This document shows, one piece after another, positions 22,631 to 31,777 of a DNA stretch of 64,000 bases. The stretch comes from Caulobacter zeae (lineage in GTDB: Bacteria; Pseudomonadota; Alphaproteobacteria; Caulobacterales; Caulobacteraceae), in the NCBI RefSeq assembly GCF_002858925.1, contig NZ_PJRS01000023.1, positions 124,001-188,000 of the forward strand, read 5' to 3'. Position numbers and translations under genes: made by a program. The notes under the pieces are model-generated. The model had not been told where the DNA came from and did not search any database. It saw only the letters and a list, made by a program, of their open reading frames with translations. The stretch's first letter is position 1. The number at the start of each line of letters is the position of its first letter.

Positions 22631-23593
22631 CTAAATCACCCCCGCGCGCAGCAGGTCGTGGACGTGCAGCACGCCCACGGGCCGGCCGGCCTCGACGACG
22701 AACAGCACGGTGATCCGGCGCTCGTTCATCACCTTGAGGGCCTCGGCGGCCAGGGCGTGGGGGCCGATCACCAGCGGCCCCTTGGTCATCACCTCGCCGG
22801 CGGCGTGGGTCATCAGGCCGTCCATGTGGCGGCGAAGGTCACCGTCGGTGATCAGGCCGACCAGGGCGCCGGCGGCGTCGATCACGCCGACCGCGCCGAA
22901 GCGCTTCTGGCTCATGACCAGCAGGGCCTCGCTCATCGGCGCGCCTTCCCCGATCAGCGGCAGCTCGCCCTGGCCATGCATCAGGTCGGCCACGGTGCGC
23001 AGCATCGCCCCCAGCTTGCCGCCCGGGTGGAAGACGCGGAAGTCGCTGGCGGTGAAGCCGCGGCTTTCCAGCAGCGCCACGGCCAGCGCGTCGCCCAGGG
23101 CGATCTGCAAGGTGGTCGAGGTGGTCGGCGCATTGACCTCCGCCGTCGCCTCCGGCGCGTCGGGCAGCAGCAGCAGCACGTCGCCAGCCTGGCCCAGCTG
23201 GCTGCCAGCGACGGCGGTGATGGCGATCAGCGGGATGGAGAAGCGCTTGCAATAGGCCATGGTGTCGGCCAGCTCGCGGGCCTCGCCCGACTTCGACAGG
23301 GCCAGCACCACGTCGTCGGGGCCGATCATGCCGAGGTCGCCGTGGCTGGCCTCGGCGGGGTGGACGAACATCGCCTGGCTGCCGGTCGAGGCCAGGGTGG
23401 CGGCGATCTTGCGCGCCACGTGGCCCGACTTGCCCATGCCGGTGCACACGATGCGGCCCTTGGCGTCGTGCAGCACCTGGACGGCGCGGGCGAAGGCCTC
23501 GCCCAGCTCGTCGGCCATCTGGGTCAGGGCCTGGGCCTCGATGCTCAGCACCCGGCGGCCCACGGCCACGGCGTCGGAAATCGTATCGGTCAT
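22631..23593 (-). CDS. kdsD: KpsF/GutQ-type sugar-phosphate isomerase (arabinose-5-phosphate isomerase)
   Basis: A 320-residue isomerase converting ribulose-5-phosphate to arabinose-5-phosphate, the first committed precursor of Kdo in lipopolysaccharide. The SIS domain (about 40-175) has VCTGMGKSGHVARKIAATLA and HPAEASHGDLGMI. Two CBS domains follow (about 205-320; ALLVMSQKRFGAVGVIDAAG and KVMNERRITVLFVVEAGRPV). ATG 23593 (MTDTISDAVAV) fits the family start; the longer open frame is unlikely. Its stop abuts a family A repeat. Downstream Kdo genes are not in the window. Confidence 0.88.
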   Translation of the reverse strand: MTDTISDAVAVGRRVLSIEAQALTQMADELGEAFARAVQVLHDAKGRIVCTGMGKSGHVARKIAATLASTGSQAMFVHPAEASHGDLGMIGPDDVVLALSKSGEARELADTMAYCKRFSIPLIAITAVAGSQLGQAGDVLLLLPDAPEATAEVNAPTTSTTLQIALGDALAVALLESRGFTASDFRVFHPGGKLGAMLRTVADLMHGQGELPLIGEGAPMSEALLVMSQKRFGAVGVIDAAGALVGLITDGDLRRHMDGLMTHAAGEVMTKGPLVIGPHALAAEALKVMNERRITVLFVVEAGRPVGVLHVHDLLRAGVI

Positions 23594-23689
23594 GTGGTCA
23601 GAAACTCCGTGCGCAGCCCATATCAGGCCCCGCGCGGTTGATCGACCCCGGGGCTTGGCCCTAGCGCGGCCCGACATTCGGCGCTCGAG

Positions 23690-23783
23690 AAAAACCTCGT
23701 CCTTCGACAAGCTCAGGATGAGGTTTTTCTACTGCCGCGGCCTTCCAATGGTCCTCATCCTGAGCCTGTCGAAGGACGAGGGC
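23690..23783. repeat. Intergenic palindromic repeat, family B
   Basis: AAAACCTCGTCCTTCGACAA pairs with CTCAGGATGAGGTTTT, then GGTCCTCATCCTGAGCCTG pairs with GTCGAAGGACGAGGGCC. It lies upstream of the kdsD-like gene and next to the methyltransferase stop. Confidence 0.78.
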
Positions 23784-23813
23784 CACGCACTACGACTGCC
23801 CCCCGATCCACGC

Positions 23814-24605
23814 CTAGCGCGGGATCTCGGCCGTCTTGACCAGGGCCACCTGGCGATAGACCGCGGCCACCTCGAAATAGCGGCCGAAGGCGGCGTGGAA
23901 GTGGTCGACCGCCTGCTTCACGCCCGGGCCGCCGATCTCGCTGATGTCGTGCCAGTAGTCGTCGAGCACCATCATGCCGCCCACCTCGAGCAGGCTGGCG
24001 CAGCAGCACAGGTCGATCATCACCGCCAGGGCGGTATGGCTGCCGTCGACATAGATCAGGTCGAACTTGTCGCCCACCTCCAGCATCTTGGGCAGCTCGT
24101 AGGTCGAAAAGCCCTTGTGGGTCGCCACCTTGCCGAAGGTGGTGCGGGCCATGTTGCGGTGGAAGCGCGGCTCGACCGCCAGGTACTTCTCTTCCGGGTT
24201 CAGGCCCTCGTCGAACCAGGGATCGATCACCGTCACGTCGAGGCGGTCGGGGAACATCCAGTCCATGAAGGCGAGATTCCGGCCCTCATAGGCGCCGATC
24301 TCCATGTAGCGCGTCTTGGGACCGCCGGCCGGGCGTTTGGCCATGAAGTCGCGCAGCAGCGGGGCCACGAAGGGAATGTTGTTGGCGGCCCAGGCCGAGG
24401 TGAACTCGAAGCCCTTGGTCTCGCAGTAGGCGGAAAAGGCGCCGGCGCTGTCGTTGTCGCGCGCCTTGCCCAGCATGGTGCGGGCCAGCTGCGGGGCCAG
24501 GCGCGGATTGATCTTGCCCAGCGAGCGCAGCTTGGCGCCCGCACCGCGCGCGTCGACGGCGTCGGTCAGTTCGGCGTCGAAAGCAGGGGTCGATCCGTCG
24601 GCCAT
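23814..24605 (-). CDS. Class I SAM-dependent methyltransferase
   Basis: A 263-residue protein with a Rossmann-type methyltransferase fold. Motif I is RYMEIGAYEGRNLAFMDWMF, with the acidic end of strand 2 in VTVIDPWFD. The post-motif segment FDLIYVDGSHTALAVMIDL and GGMMVLDDYWHDIS are typical of the methyltransferase_24 type. The first 90 residues form a helical cap. The substrate is unknown; the type often modifies sugars or small molecules. It is downstream of the Rieske gene on the same strand but separated by a small dyad, so it may have its own promoter. Confidence 0.8.
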   Translation of the reverse strand: MADGSTPAFDAELTDAVDARGAGAKLRSLGKINPRLAPQLARTMLGKARDNDSAGAFSAYCETKGFEFTSAWAANNIPFVAPLLRDFMAKRPAGGPKTRYMEIGAYEGRNLAFMDWMFPDRLDVTVIDPWFDEGLNPEEKYLAVEPRFHRNMARTTFGKVATHKGFSTYELPKMLEVGDKFDLIYVDGSHTALAVMIDLCCCASLLEVGGMMVLDDYWHDISEIGGPGVKQAVDHFHAAFGRYFEVAAVYRQVALVKTAEIPR

Positions 24606-24637
24606 GGCGGCGCGCTCCTCTCAAGGTCGAGGAACCC

Positions 24638-24654
24638 TAACCGACCATCGGTTA
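24638..24654. promoter_or_regulatory. Short perfect inverted repeat upstream of the methyltransferase
   Basis: TAACCGA and TCGGTTA are perfect arms around CCA, 33 bases upstream of the methyltransferase ATG and just after the Rieske gene. There is no T-run beside it, so an operator is more likely than a terminator. The binding factor is unknown. Confidence 0.3.
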
Positions 24655-24662
24655 AGGAAGGG

Positions 24663-25019
24663 TCAGGCCGCGAGGACCTGGCCGTCCTCGACCGTGATCG
24701 GCCAGACGGTCAGCTGCTTGCCGGCGCAGGGGCCCGCCACGCAGGCGCCGTCGGCGATGCGGAACAGGGCCGCATGGCCGGCGCACAGGATCAGGTCGTT
24801 CTCGCGGGTGAGAAAGCGGCCATTGATCCCGGCGAGGGGCCAGCCGGCGTGGGGGCAGCTGTCGACATAGCCGAACACCCCGCCGTCCTTGCGGACGACG
24901 AAGCCGGCGAACATCGCCTGCCCCTCACGGTAACGGAAACCCGCCGCGCCCGGCTCGGGAATGTCGGCCAGGGCGCAGATCGCCTGGCCGGGCGCGGGGC
25001 GGGCGGGATTGTCGTCCAT
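24663..25019 (-). CDS. Rieske [2Fe-2S] protein
   Basis: A 118-residue soluble Rieske protein, an electron carrier or ferredoxin-like component. The two cluster-binding motifs are SCPHAGWPLAG (Cys, His) and LILCAGHAALFRIADGACV (Cys, His), with the usual GPC loop after it. It resembles the small nitrite-reductase-type or dioxygenase-ferredoxin forms, not the membrane-anchored bc1 protein, as there is no N-terminal membrane segment. It is 8 bases downstream of the YciI gene in the tsaD-gpsA direction. No oxygenase is nearby, so the partner is unknown. Confidence 0.85.
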   Translation of the reverse strand: MDDNPARPAPGQAICALADIPEPGAAGFRYREGQAMFAGFVVRKDGGVFGYVDSCPHAGWPLAGINGRFLTRENDLILCAGHAALFRIADGACVAGPCAGKQLTVWPITVEDGQVLAA

Positions 25020-25027
25020 CAGGGGCG

Positions 25028-25309
25028 TCAGACCGAGCCGACGGCCAGGCGCCAGGGATTGATCTCGACGCTCTCGAAGATCCCGGCGGCGGTGTAGGGA
25101 TCGTTGTCGGCCTGGGCCTGGGCGACGGCCTTGTCGTCGGCCTCGACCACCAGGATCGAGCCGATCGGATTGCCGGCGTCGTCCAGCAGAGCGCCGGCCA
25201 GCTTCAGATTGGCCGACTGGGCCAGGTATTCCAGGTGCTTGGGGCGCACGGCCAGGCGGGTTTCGAGCGCGCCGGGCTTGTCCTTGCAGACGATGGCGTA
25301 GAGCGGCAT
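25028..25309 (-). CDS. YciI family protein
   Basis: A 93-residue YciI/YCII-fold protein (ferredoxin-like alpha/beta). It begins MPLYAIVCKDKPGALETRLA with the family's H/D region changed to RPKHLEYLAQ (His in HLEYL), and ends with VAQAQADNDPYTAAGIFESV and IEINPW-like text. The function of the family is unclear; some members are dehydrochlorinase-like or regulatory. It sits between gpsA and the Rieske gene, separated from gpsA by a short perfect palindrome. Confidence 0.85.
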   Translation of the reverse strand: MPLYAIVCKDKPGALETRLAVRPKHLEYLAQSANLKLAGALLDDAGNPIGSILVVEADDKAVAQAQADNDPYTAAGIFESVEINPWRLAVGSV

Positions 25310-25334
25310 GGGCGTTCCTTCCAGAAGATGAGTG

Positions 25335-25359
25335 GATCCTCCCCCAGAGGGGGAGGATC
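25335..25359. repeat. Minimal family A palindrome
   Basis: GATCCTCCCCC and GGGGGAGGATC form a perfect 11-bp inverted repeat around AGA, in the gap between the gpsA stop and the yciI-like start. It is the shortest member of family A and lacks the internal hairpins. Confidence 0.75.
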
Positions 25360-25367
25360 TTGATCGA

Positions 25368-26360
25368 CTACTCCGCCTTCAGCGGGCGGGACAGCAGGCC
25401 GAGGATGGCGCTGTCGACGTCGACCTCGCCGGCCAGGATGGCGGCGACGGCTTCGCAGATCGGGGTCTCGACGCTTAAGCTTCGGGCCAGGGCGCGCACG
25501 GCCGGGGCCGAGGCGACGCCTTCGGCGACGCTGACCTTGCCGGCCAGGGCCTGTTCCAGGGTCTGGCCAGCGCCCAGCGCCAGGCCGACGCTCATATTGC
25601 GCGACTGGCTGGACGAGCAGGTGAGCACCAGGTCGCCCAGGCCGCACAGGCCCGCCACTGTCTCGGCCTTACCGCCGGCGGCCACGGCCAGGCGGGTCAG
25701 TTCGGCGAAGCCGCGGGTGATCAGAGCGGCGTGGGCGTTGCGGCCCAGGCCCTTGCCCTCGGAGATGCCGCAGGCGATGGCCAGCACGTTCTTGACGGCC
25801 CCGCCGGCCTCGGCGCCGATCACGTCGGCGGCCCAGTAGGGTCGGAAGGTCGGGATGGCGATGGCCTCGACAATGGCCTTGCCCAAGGCCTCGTCCTCGC
25901 AGGCCAGGGTGGCGGCGGCGGGCAGGCCGCGGGCGACCTCGCCGGCGAAGCTGGGGCCCGACAGCACGGCGATGGCCACGCCCGGCAGGGCCTCGGCCGC
26001 CACCTCGGTCATCAGCTTCAGCGAGCCCTGCTCGACGCCCTTGGAGCACAGCACCACCGGAACGCCAGGCTTCAGATACGGCGCCAGCGCGGCCATGGCC
26101 GAGCGCAGGTGCTGGGCCGGCGGCACGGCCAGGATGAGGTCGCAGGTCGCCAGGCCCGCCATGTCGGAAACGGCGGTGACCGCCGGTTCCAGCGTCACGC
26201 CCGGCAGGAACATCGTGTTCTCGCGCTTGTCGGCGATCGAGGCGACGACCTCGGGCTCACGGGCCTGCAACGTCACCTCGAGGCCGGCGCGCGCGGCCAC
26301 CTGAGCCAGGGCCGTGCCCCACGCCCCAGCGCCGACGACGCCTGCGTGCTTGAAGGTCAT
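25368..26360 (-). CDS. gpsA: Glycerol-3-phosphate dehydrogenase [NAD(P)+]
   Basis: A 330-residue enzyme making sn-glycerol-3-phosphate from dihydroxyacetone phosphate, needed for phospholipid synthesis. The dinucleotide-binding motif is [19 protein letters not shown] near the N-terminus. Substrate-site strings include [22 protein letters not shown] and the catalytic lysine region [20 protein letters not shown], with [10 protein letters not shown] further on. Its start overlaps the tsaD stop by 4 bases (ATGA), so the two are translationally coupled. It ends a few bases from the small family A palindrome. Confidence 0.94.
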   Translation of the reverse strand: MTFKHAGVVGAGAWGTALAQVAARAGLEVTLQAREPEVVASIADKRENTMFLPGVTLEPAVTAVSDMAGLATCDLILAVPPAQHLRSAMAALAPYLKPGVPVVLCSKGVEQGSLKLMTEVAAEALPGVAIAVLSGPSFAGEVARGLPAAATLACEDEALGKAIVEAIAIPTFRPYWAADVIGAEAGGAVKNVLAIACGISEGKGLGRNAHAALITRGFAELTRLAVAAGGKAETVAGLCGLGDLVLTCSSSQSRNMSVGLALGAGQTLEQALAGKVSVAEGVASAPAVRALARSLSVETPICEAVAAILAGEVDVDSAILGLLSRPLKAE

Positions 26361-27460
26361 GCCTTGGCTCCCTTGCGACCGAAACTGTTGCTCGGATTGG
26401 ATAACGCCGCGGCCTCGTCGAGGGGCCAGCGGGGACGCGCCACGGCGTCCAGATCGTCGGAAATGCCCGCCGCCAGGCGCTCGGCCCCGGCCAGGGCGAT
26501 CATGGCGGCGTTGTCGGTGCAGTAGGCCAGCGGCGGGGCGTCGAACGTAAAGCCGTTGTCCTCACAGATCTTCAGCAGGGCCGCGCGGACGGCGCCGTTG
26601 GCCGCCACCCCGCCGGCGACCACGAAGCGGCGCTCGCCGGCCGCGTGGCCTTCGGCATAGAGCTTCATGGCCCGGTCGGTGCGCTCGGAAAGCTGGCGGG
26701 CGATGGCGAACTGCACGGCGGCGGCCAGGTCGGCGCGTTCCTGGTCCGTCGTCAGCGTCGCGGCGATGCGGGCGGCGGCCGTCTTCAGGCCCGAGAACGA
26801 GAAGTCGCAGTCCTTGCGGCCCAGCAGGGCGCGCGGCAGCTCGTACCTGGACGCGTCGCCCGCCTTGGCCAGCTTTTCCAGCGCCGGACCGCCCGGATAG
26901 GGCAGGCCCAGGCTCTTGGCGATCTTGTCGAAGGCCTCGCCGGCCGCGTCGTCGATGGTGGTGCCCAGGCGTTTGCAGGCGCCCACCCCGCCGACTTCCA
27001 GGAGTTGGCAGTGCCCGCCCGAGACCAGCAGCAGCAGGAAGGGATAGGCGATCTCGGCGCCCAGCCTGGCCGAGACCGCGTGGCCCTCCAAGTGGTTGAC
27101 CGCCACCAGCGGCAGGTCGCGCGCCAGGGCGACCGCCTTGCCGAACGCCAGGCCGACCATCACCCCGCCGACCAGACCCGGGCCGGCCGTGGCCGCCACG
27201 CCGTCCAGCGCGTCGTAGCCGATCCCCGCCGCACGCATGGCCTGGGCGGCGACGCTGTCGATCACCTCGACATGGGCGCGGGCGGCGATCTCGGGCACCA
27301 CGCCGCCGAACGGGGCGTGCTGTTCGAACTGGGTGCCGACGATCGACGACAGCACCTCGACGCGGCCGTCCGCGCTCCGGCGCACCACCGAGGCGGCGGT
27401 CTCGTCGCAGCTGGTCTCCAGTCCGAGGACCGTGAGGCCCGAGTTCGTAAGGGTTGTCAT
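26357..27460 (-). CDS. tsaD: tRNA N6-adenosine threonylcarbamoyltransferase
   Basis: A 367-residue TsaD (YgjD/Kae1) protein that transfers the threonylcarbamoyl group onto A37 of ANN-decoding tRNAs with TsaB and TsaE. The metal-binding histidines are in [13 protein letters not shown]. The ATP-site strings are [29 protein letters not shown] and [14 protein letters not shown]. It starts 72 bases from the divergent hemC start, which leaves room for two facing promoters. It is the first gene of the minus-strand run tsaD-gpsA-yciI-Rieske. Confidence 0.94.
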   Translation of the reverse strand: MTTLTNSGLTVLGLETSCDETAASVVRRSADGRVEVLSSIVGTQFEQHAPFGGVVPEIAARAHVEVIDSVAAQAMRAAGIGYDALDGVAATAGPGLVGGVMVGLAFGKAVALARDLPLVAVNHLEGHAVSARLGAEIAYPFLLLLVSGGHCQLLEVGGVGACKRLGTTIDDAAGEAFDKIAKSLGLPYPGGPALEKLAKAGDASRYELPRALLGRKDCDFSFSGLKTAAARIAATLTTDQERADLAAAVQFAIARQLSERTDRAMKLYAEGHAAGERRFVVAGGVAANGAVRAALLKICEDNGFTFDAPPLAYCTDNAAMIALAGAERLAAGISDDLDAVARPRWPLDEAAALSNPSNSFGRKGAKA

Positions 27461-27531
27461 TCGGTTGCGGGGTTCCCGCCGCTCCTGTAGCAGCGAAGGC
27501 TTGTCTTTCGCATGCAGGTAACGTCCCGACC

Positions 27532-28500
27532 GTGTCCCGGCAACCCATCCGCATCGGCGCCCGCGGCTCGAAGCTCTCGCTCGCCCAGTCCGGCCACATG
27601 CAGGCGCGGATCGCCCACGCCCTCGGCGCGCCGCTGGACGCCGGTCCGGAAGAGATCGCCTCCTACGCCCAGCTGATCCCGATCGTCACCAGCGGCGACC
27701 GCATCCAGGACCGCCGGCTGATGGAGATCGGCGGCAAGGGCCTGTTCACCAAGGAGATCGAGGAGGCCCTGCTCGACGGCCGCATCGACTGCGCGGTGCA
27801 TTCGCTGAAGGACATGCCGGCCGAGCTTCCGCCGGGGCTGGTCCTGGCCGCGACGCCGGAACGTGAAGACCCGCGCGACGCCTTCATCAGCAAGGTCGCC
27901 CAGCGGCTGGAAGACCTGCCCCGCGGCGCGCGCCTGGGCACCGCCAGCCTGCGTCGCCAGGCCCAGGCCCTGCACGTGCGCCCCGACCTCGACGTCGTCA
28001 TGCTGCGCGGCAATGTCGACACGCGCCTGGCCAAGCTGGAGCGCGGCGAGGCCGACGCCATCCTCTTGGCCCAGTCGGGCCTAAACCGCCTGGGCATGGG
28101 CCACATCCCGCAAAGCTGGCTCGACCCGCTGGCCGCCCCGCCCGCCCCGGGCCAGGGCGCCCTGGCCATCGAGAGCCGGGCCGAAGACGTCGACGCCCCC
28201 TGGCTGGCCGCCATCCGCTGCCGCCCGACCACCATCGCCGTGGCCGCCGAACGCGGCGCGCTCTACGCGCTCGAAGGCTCGTGCCGCACGGCCGTCGGCG
28301 CCTATGGCCGCCTGGACGGTACGCGCCTCTGCCTGCTGGTCGAGGCCCTCAGCCCCGACGGCGTCATCCGCGTCCGCCACGAGGGCGAGGTGGTGCTGAC
28401 CGGCGACGACGACGCCGGCCAGGCGCTCGCCCTGGGCCTGTCGCTGGGCGCGGCGGTCAAGGCCGAGGGCGGCGACGCCATCATCGCGCCGACGGAATGA
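27532..28500 (+). CDS. hemC: Hydroxymethylbilane synthase (porphobilinogen deaminase)
   Basis: A 322-residue haem-pathway enzyme that polymerises four porphobilinogen units into hydroxymethylbilane. The dipyrromethane cofactor cysteine is in LEGSCRTAVGAYGRL. Other family strings are PIRIGARGSKLSLAQ, GGKGLFTKEIEEALL, HSLKDMPAELP and TASLRRQAQAL. The GTG at 27532 (VSRQPIRIGARG) is chosen because family similarity starts there; the open frame extends 26 codons into the tsaD promoter region without similarity. hemD follows with ATGA overlap. Confidence 0.92.
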   Translation: MSRQPIRIGARGSKLSLAQSGHMQARIAHALGAPLDAGPEEIASYAQLIPIVTSGDRIQDRRLMEIGGKGLFTKEIEEALLDGRIDCAVHSLKDMPAELPPGLVLAATPEREDPRDAFISKVAQRLEDLPRGARLGTASLRRQAQALHVRPDLDVVMLRGNVDTRLAKLERGEADAILLAQSGLNRLGMGHIPQSWLDPLAAPPAPGQGALAIESRAEDVDAPWLAAIRCRPTTIAVAAERGALYALEGSCRTAVGAYGRLDGTRLCLLVEALSPDGVIRVRHEGEVVLTGDDDAGQALALGLSLGAAVKAEGGDAIIAPTE

Positions 28501-29204
28501 CGAAGGACGCCCACCGCGTCTGGATCACCCGCGCCCGCCCCGGCGCCGAGGCCACCGCCGCACGCCTTTCGGCGCTGGGCTTTTCGCCCCTGATCGACCC
28601 GCTGCTGGAGGTCCGCGACCTGCCGTGGACGGCCGACCTGGCCGGCGTCGGGGCCCTGGCCTTCACCAGCCGCAACGGCGTGGCCGCTTTCGCCCGGGCC
28701 AGCGCCCAGCGTGGCCTGCCGGTGTTCGCGGTCGGGGCCGCCACCGCCGACCTCGCCGCCGCGGCCGGCTTTTCCCGCATCGAATCGGCCCACGGCGACG
28801 TCGCCGCCCTGGCCGCCCTGATCGCCGCCCACCGCATGAGTTTCGAAGGCGCGGTGCTGCATCCGGCCGCCGCCGAGCCCGCCGGCGACCTCGTCTCGCC
28901 TCTGGTCCGCGCCGGGATCGCGGCTCGTACGGTCGCCATCTACGAAAGCGTCGTCCGCGCCCCGGCCGCCGAGACCCTGGCGGCGCTTTCCGATCTTCAC
29001 GCCGTGCTGCTGCACTCGCCCAAGGCCGCCCGGGCGCTGGCCGCCTTGCTGACCGAGCATCCCGCGCCCGGCCTGAAGGCCTTCTGCCTGTCGCCGGCCG
29101 TGGCCGCGCCGCTTGTCGCTCTTTCCGTCGACGGACGTCTGGGGCCTGTGGCCGCCGCGCCGCGCCCCCGCGAAACAGCGTTGTTCGACCTCATCTCGCC
29201 TTAA
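28497..29204 (+). CDS. hemD: Uroporphyrinogen-III synthase
   Basis: A 235-residue protein closing hydroxymethylbilane with inversion of ring D. The family is poorly conserved; visible hallmarks are VWITRARPGAEATAARLSAL, ALAFTSRNGVAAFA, TVAIYESVVRAPA and LHAVLLHSPKAARALAALL. The ATG at 28497 overlaps the hemC stop by 4 bases, which fixes the start and indicates coupling. Two-lobed architecture (about 1-35 with 165-235, and 40-160) fits. It precedes the mitofilin-like gene by 35 bases. Confidence 0.9.
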   Translation: MTKDAHRVWITRARPGAEATAARLSALGFSPLIDPLLEVRDLPWTADLAGVGALAFTSRNGVAAFARASAQRGLPVFAVGAATADLAAAAGFSRIESAHGDVAALAALIAAHRMSFEGAVLHPAAAEPAGDLVSPLVRAGIAARTVAIYESVVRAPAAETLAALSDLHAVLLHSPKAARALAALLTEHPAPGLKAFCLSPAVAAPLVALSVDGRLGPVAAAPRPRETALFDLISP

Positions 29205-29239
29205 GGCGAAGTTGCACCCAAATCGCGCGTGGGGCACGA

Positions 29240-30187
29240 ATGGGGATCATGAGCGCCGCCCCCGACCCCGCCGAAATCGCCGCCCCCAGCGACCCGGCCC
29301 TCTACGCCAGGAAGCCCCTGCTGGGCCCGATGTTCTGGGTGATGATCGTGCTGTGCATCGCCTGCGTCGGCGCGGGCGTCGCCATCGCCCGCTTCGGCCC
29401 GACCTGGTTCACCAGGAAGGACGCCGCCCCGCAGGCCGCGCCGACGGCCCAGCAGCCCGTCGCCGCCGGCTTCGCCGCGCCCGCCCCCGACGCGCCCGTG
29501 GTGGCCGCTCCGCCCGCGCCGTCGCCCTCCGCCGAGGTCGACCGGCTGGAAGCCCGCATCGCCCTGCTCGAATCGGGCCAGCAGCGCACGTTGGACGCCG
29601 CCGGCGCGGCCCTGGCCGCCGCCAGCCTGGCGCAGGCGGCGCAAGGCGCAGAGCCCTTCGCCGACGCCGTCGCCGCCCTCGAACGCGTGCTGCCGCCGTC
29701 GTCGGAGGTGCGCGCCCTCGAACGCCTGGCTCGACAGGGCGCCCCCACGGTCGCGGGCCTGGCCGCCGGCTTCGAGGACCTGGCCGGCCGCGCTTCGGTC
29801 GCCGCCCACGAGCCGGGTCCCGACGCCGGGGCCCTGGCCAAGCTGCAACACGCCCTCTCGCGCGTCGTCACCATCCGCCAGGTCGGCTCGACGGTCGGAA
29901 GCGGCCCCGACGCCGCGCTGGCCCGCGCCGAGGCCCGGCTCGACGCCGGCGACCTGACCGGCGCCCTGCGCGCCCTCGACGCCCTGCCGCCCAGCGCTCG
30001 CCCGGTGCTGGCCGCCTGGCGGGCCGAGGCAGAGCGCCGGGCCGAGATCGACCGCCTGGTCGCCGCCGTCCGCGACGAGGCCCTGGCCGGCCTGATGCAG
30101 GTCTCGCGCGCCCAGCAGAACGCCCGCCTGGCCGGTGCGCCGCCCGCGAGCTCGCCCCCCGCGACCTCCGCCGGGGCCTCCCGATGA
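29240..30187 (+). CDS. Mitofilin (Mic60)-like inner-membrane protein
   Basis: A 315-residue protein with one membrane segment at about 32-52 (MFWVMIVLCIACVGAGVAIA), an Ala/Pro-rich linker, and a coiled coil near 100-125 (SAEVDRLEARIALLESGQQR). The C-terminal helical domain (about 250-300, RAEARLDAGDLTGALRALDA) matches mitofilin-like proteins. Alphaproteobacterial Mic60 homologues are known to sit beside hem genes and shape intracytoplasmic membranes. The second ATG at 29249 (MSAAPDPAEI) is an alternative start. The gene lies between hemD and a HemY-like gene and overlaps the latter by 4 bases. Confidence 0.78.
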   Translation: MGIMSAAPDPAEIAAPSDPALYARKPLLGPMFWVMIVLCIACVGAGVAIARFGPTWFTRKDAAPQAAPTAQQPVAAGFAAPAPDAPVVAAPPAPSPSAEVDRLEARIALLESGQQRTLDAAGAALAAASLAQAAQGAEPFADAVAALERVLPPSSEVRALERLARQGAPTVAGLAAGFEDLAGRASVAAHEPGPDAGALAKLQHALSRVVTIRQVGSTVGSGPDAALARAEARLDAGDLTGALRALDALPPSARPVLAAWRAEAERRAEIDRLVAAVRDEALAGLMQVSRAQQNARLAGAPPASSPPATSAGASR

Positions 30188-31737
30188 TCCGCGCCCTCCT
30201 CGCCCTCGTCCTGATCGCGGTCATCGCCGTGATCGTGGTCTCGCTGACCGGCGAGCCGGGCGCGGCCAGCCTGGAATGGCTGGGCTGGCGGGTCGAGATG
30301 ACGGCCGCCGCCGCCGCCCTTTCGACCCTGCTGCTGGCCCTGGTCGCCGCCGGCCTGTGGCGCGGCCTGCTGTGGATCATCGAGGCGCCCAAGCGCGCCG
30401 CCCGCGCCCGCGCCGAGGCCCGTCGCAAGCAGGCTGTCGAGGCCCTGTCGCGCGGCTTTCTCGCCGTGGCCGCCGGCGACGGCTCCGAAGCCCGCCGCCT
30501 GGCCCAGAAGGCCGCCGACCTCAATGACGACGCGCCGGCCCTGGTCCGCGTGCTGGCCGCCCAGGCCGCCGAGGCGGCCGGCGACACCACCGCCGCCCGC
30601 CAGGCCTGGAACGCCATGCTGGGCTTTCCCGAGATGCGCCTGGCCGGCCTGCGCGGCCTGATGCAGTTGGCCCTGGCCGAGGGCGACCGCGCCTTGGCGC
30701 TGCGGCACGCCGAAACCGCCTATGGCCTGGCCCGCTCGGCCCTGTGGGCGTGGCGCGCCCTGCTGGAAGCCCGGCTGGAGGCCGGCGACTGGGCCGCAGC
30801 CCTGCAACTCGTCCAGAGCGGCCAGGAGCGCAAGATCGTCTCGCCGCTGGTGGCCGAGCGCGCCCGCGCCGCGCTGCTGGCCGCCTCGGCGGCGAACCTG
30901 GAAGACAGCGACGATCCCAAGGCCCTGGACCAGGCCCTCGACTTCGCCCTGCAGTCGGTGAAGCTGAAGTCCGACTTCGCCCCCGGCGTGGTCATGGCCG
31001 CCCGCCTTCTGGCCGCCGACGGCAAGGCCGCCAAGGCCGCGACCCTGATCGAGGCCGCCTGGAAGGGCGCGCCCCACCCGGCCCTGTGGCTGGCCTATCG
31101 CGACCTCAAGACCAGCGAGACCCCCAAGGCCCGCGCCGCCCGCCTCTCTGCCCTGGCCCAGCTCAAGCCCGAGGCCCGCGAAAGCCGCATCCTCAAGGTC
31201 GAGAGCGCCCTGATCGCCGGCGACCCGGTCGCCGCCCGCGCCGCCGCCCGCCTGCTGCCCGAGGAAACCTCGCCCACGGCCCGCCTGGCCGGCCTGATGG
31301 CCCGCGTCGCCTTCGCCTGCGCCGAGCCCGACGAAGCCCGCGCCTGGGTCGCCCGGGGCGTGGCCGCACCGCAGGAGCCCGACTGGAGCGATCTTGACCC
31401 CGAGGGCCAGGCCTTCGCCTACGGCCGCGAGGACTGGGCCCGCCTGGCCGCCAGCTACGCCGAGACCGGGGAACTGATCCACCCGCGCTTCGAGCGCCGC
31501 GAACGCACGATGAGCGACCTGCCCCAGCTGCCCTCGGCCTACGCCCAGTCGACCCTGGCCGAATCCACCGCCTTCGTGCACGCGGCCGAGACCGGCGGGG
31601 CCCTGATCCCGTTTCCGGACGACCCCGGCGTGCTCGACGAACCGCCCTCGCCCGACGCTCCCGGCCCCGCTCCGGCGCCCCGTCGCAACACGGGCGCACG
31701 ACGACGCTTGGCAAGCGGCCCGCGCCCCGCTAAATAG
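30184..31737 (+). CDS. HemY N-terminal/TPR membrane protein
   Basis: A 517-residue protein with two N-terminal membrane segments (about 3-22 and 40-62) forming the HemY_N region, followed by TPR-type helical repeats through about residue 400 (ARRLAQKAADLNDDAPALVR, RALALRHAETAYGLARSALW). The C-terminus is Pro-rich and basic. The name HemY here is the TPR protein, not protoporphyrinogen oxidase. The function is unclear; it is conserved beside mitofilin and hemCD in alphaproteobacteria. It overlaps the mitofilin gene (ATGA), so the two are coupled. tRNA-Thr follows after 40 bases. Confidence 0.82.
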   Translation: MIRALLALVLIAVIAVIVVSLTGEPGAASLEWLGWRVEMTAAAAALSTLLLALVAAGLWRGLLWIIEAPKRAARARAEARRKQAVEALSRGFLAVAAGDGSEARRLAQKAADLNDDAPALVRVLAAQAAEAAGDTTAARQAWNAMLGFPEMRLAGLRGLMQLALAEGDRALALRHAETAYGLARSALWAWRALLEARLEAGDWAAALQLVQSGQERKIVSPLVAERARAALLAASAANLEDSDDPKALDQALDFALQSVKLKSDFAPGVVMAARLLAADGKAAKAATLIEAAWKGAPHPALWLAYRDLKTSETPKARAARLSALAQLKPEARESRILKVESALIAGDPVAARAAARLLPEETSPTARLAGLMARVAFACAEPDEARAWVARGVAAPQEPDWSDLDPEGQAFAYGREDWARLAASYAETGELIHPRFERRERTMSDLPQLPSAYAQSTLAESTAFVHAAETGGALIPFPDDPGVLDEPPSPDAPGPAPAPRRNTGARRRLASGPRPAK

Positions 31738-31777
31738 GCCGCTCCTCGCGCCCGGCGATTCTGCCGAAGCGCCGTGG

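Noticed and set aside
27454..27531. N-terminal extension of HemC to 27454
   Set aside because: The added 26 residues lie in the tsaD-hemC promoter region and have no similarity to the family, which begins near VSRQPIRIGARG.
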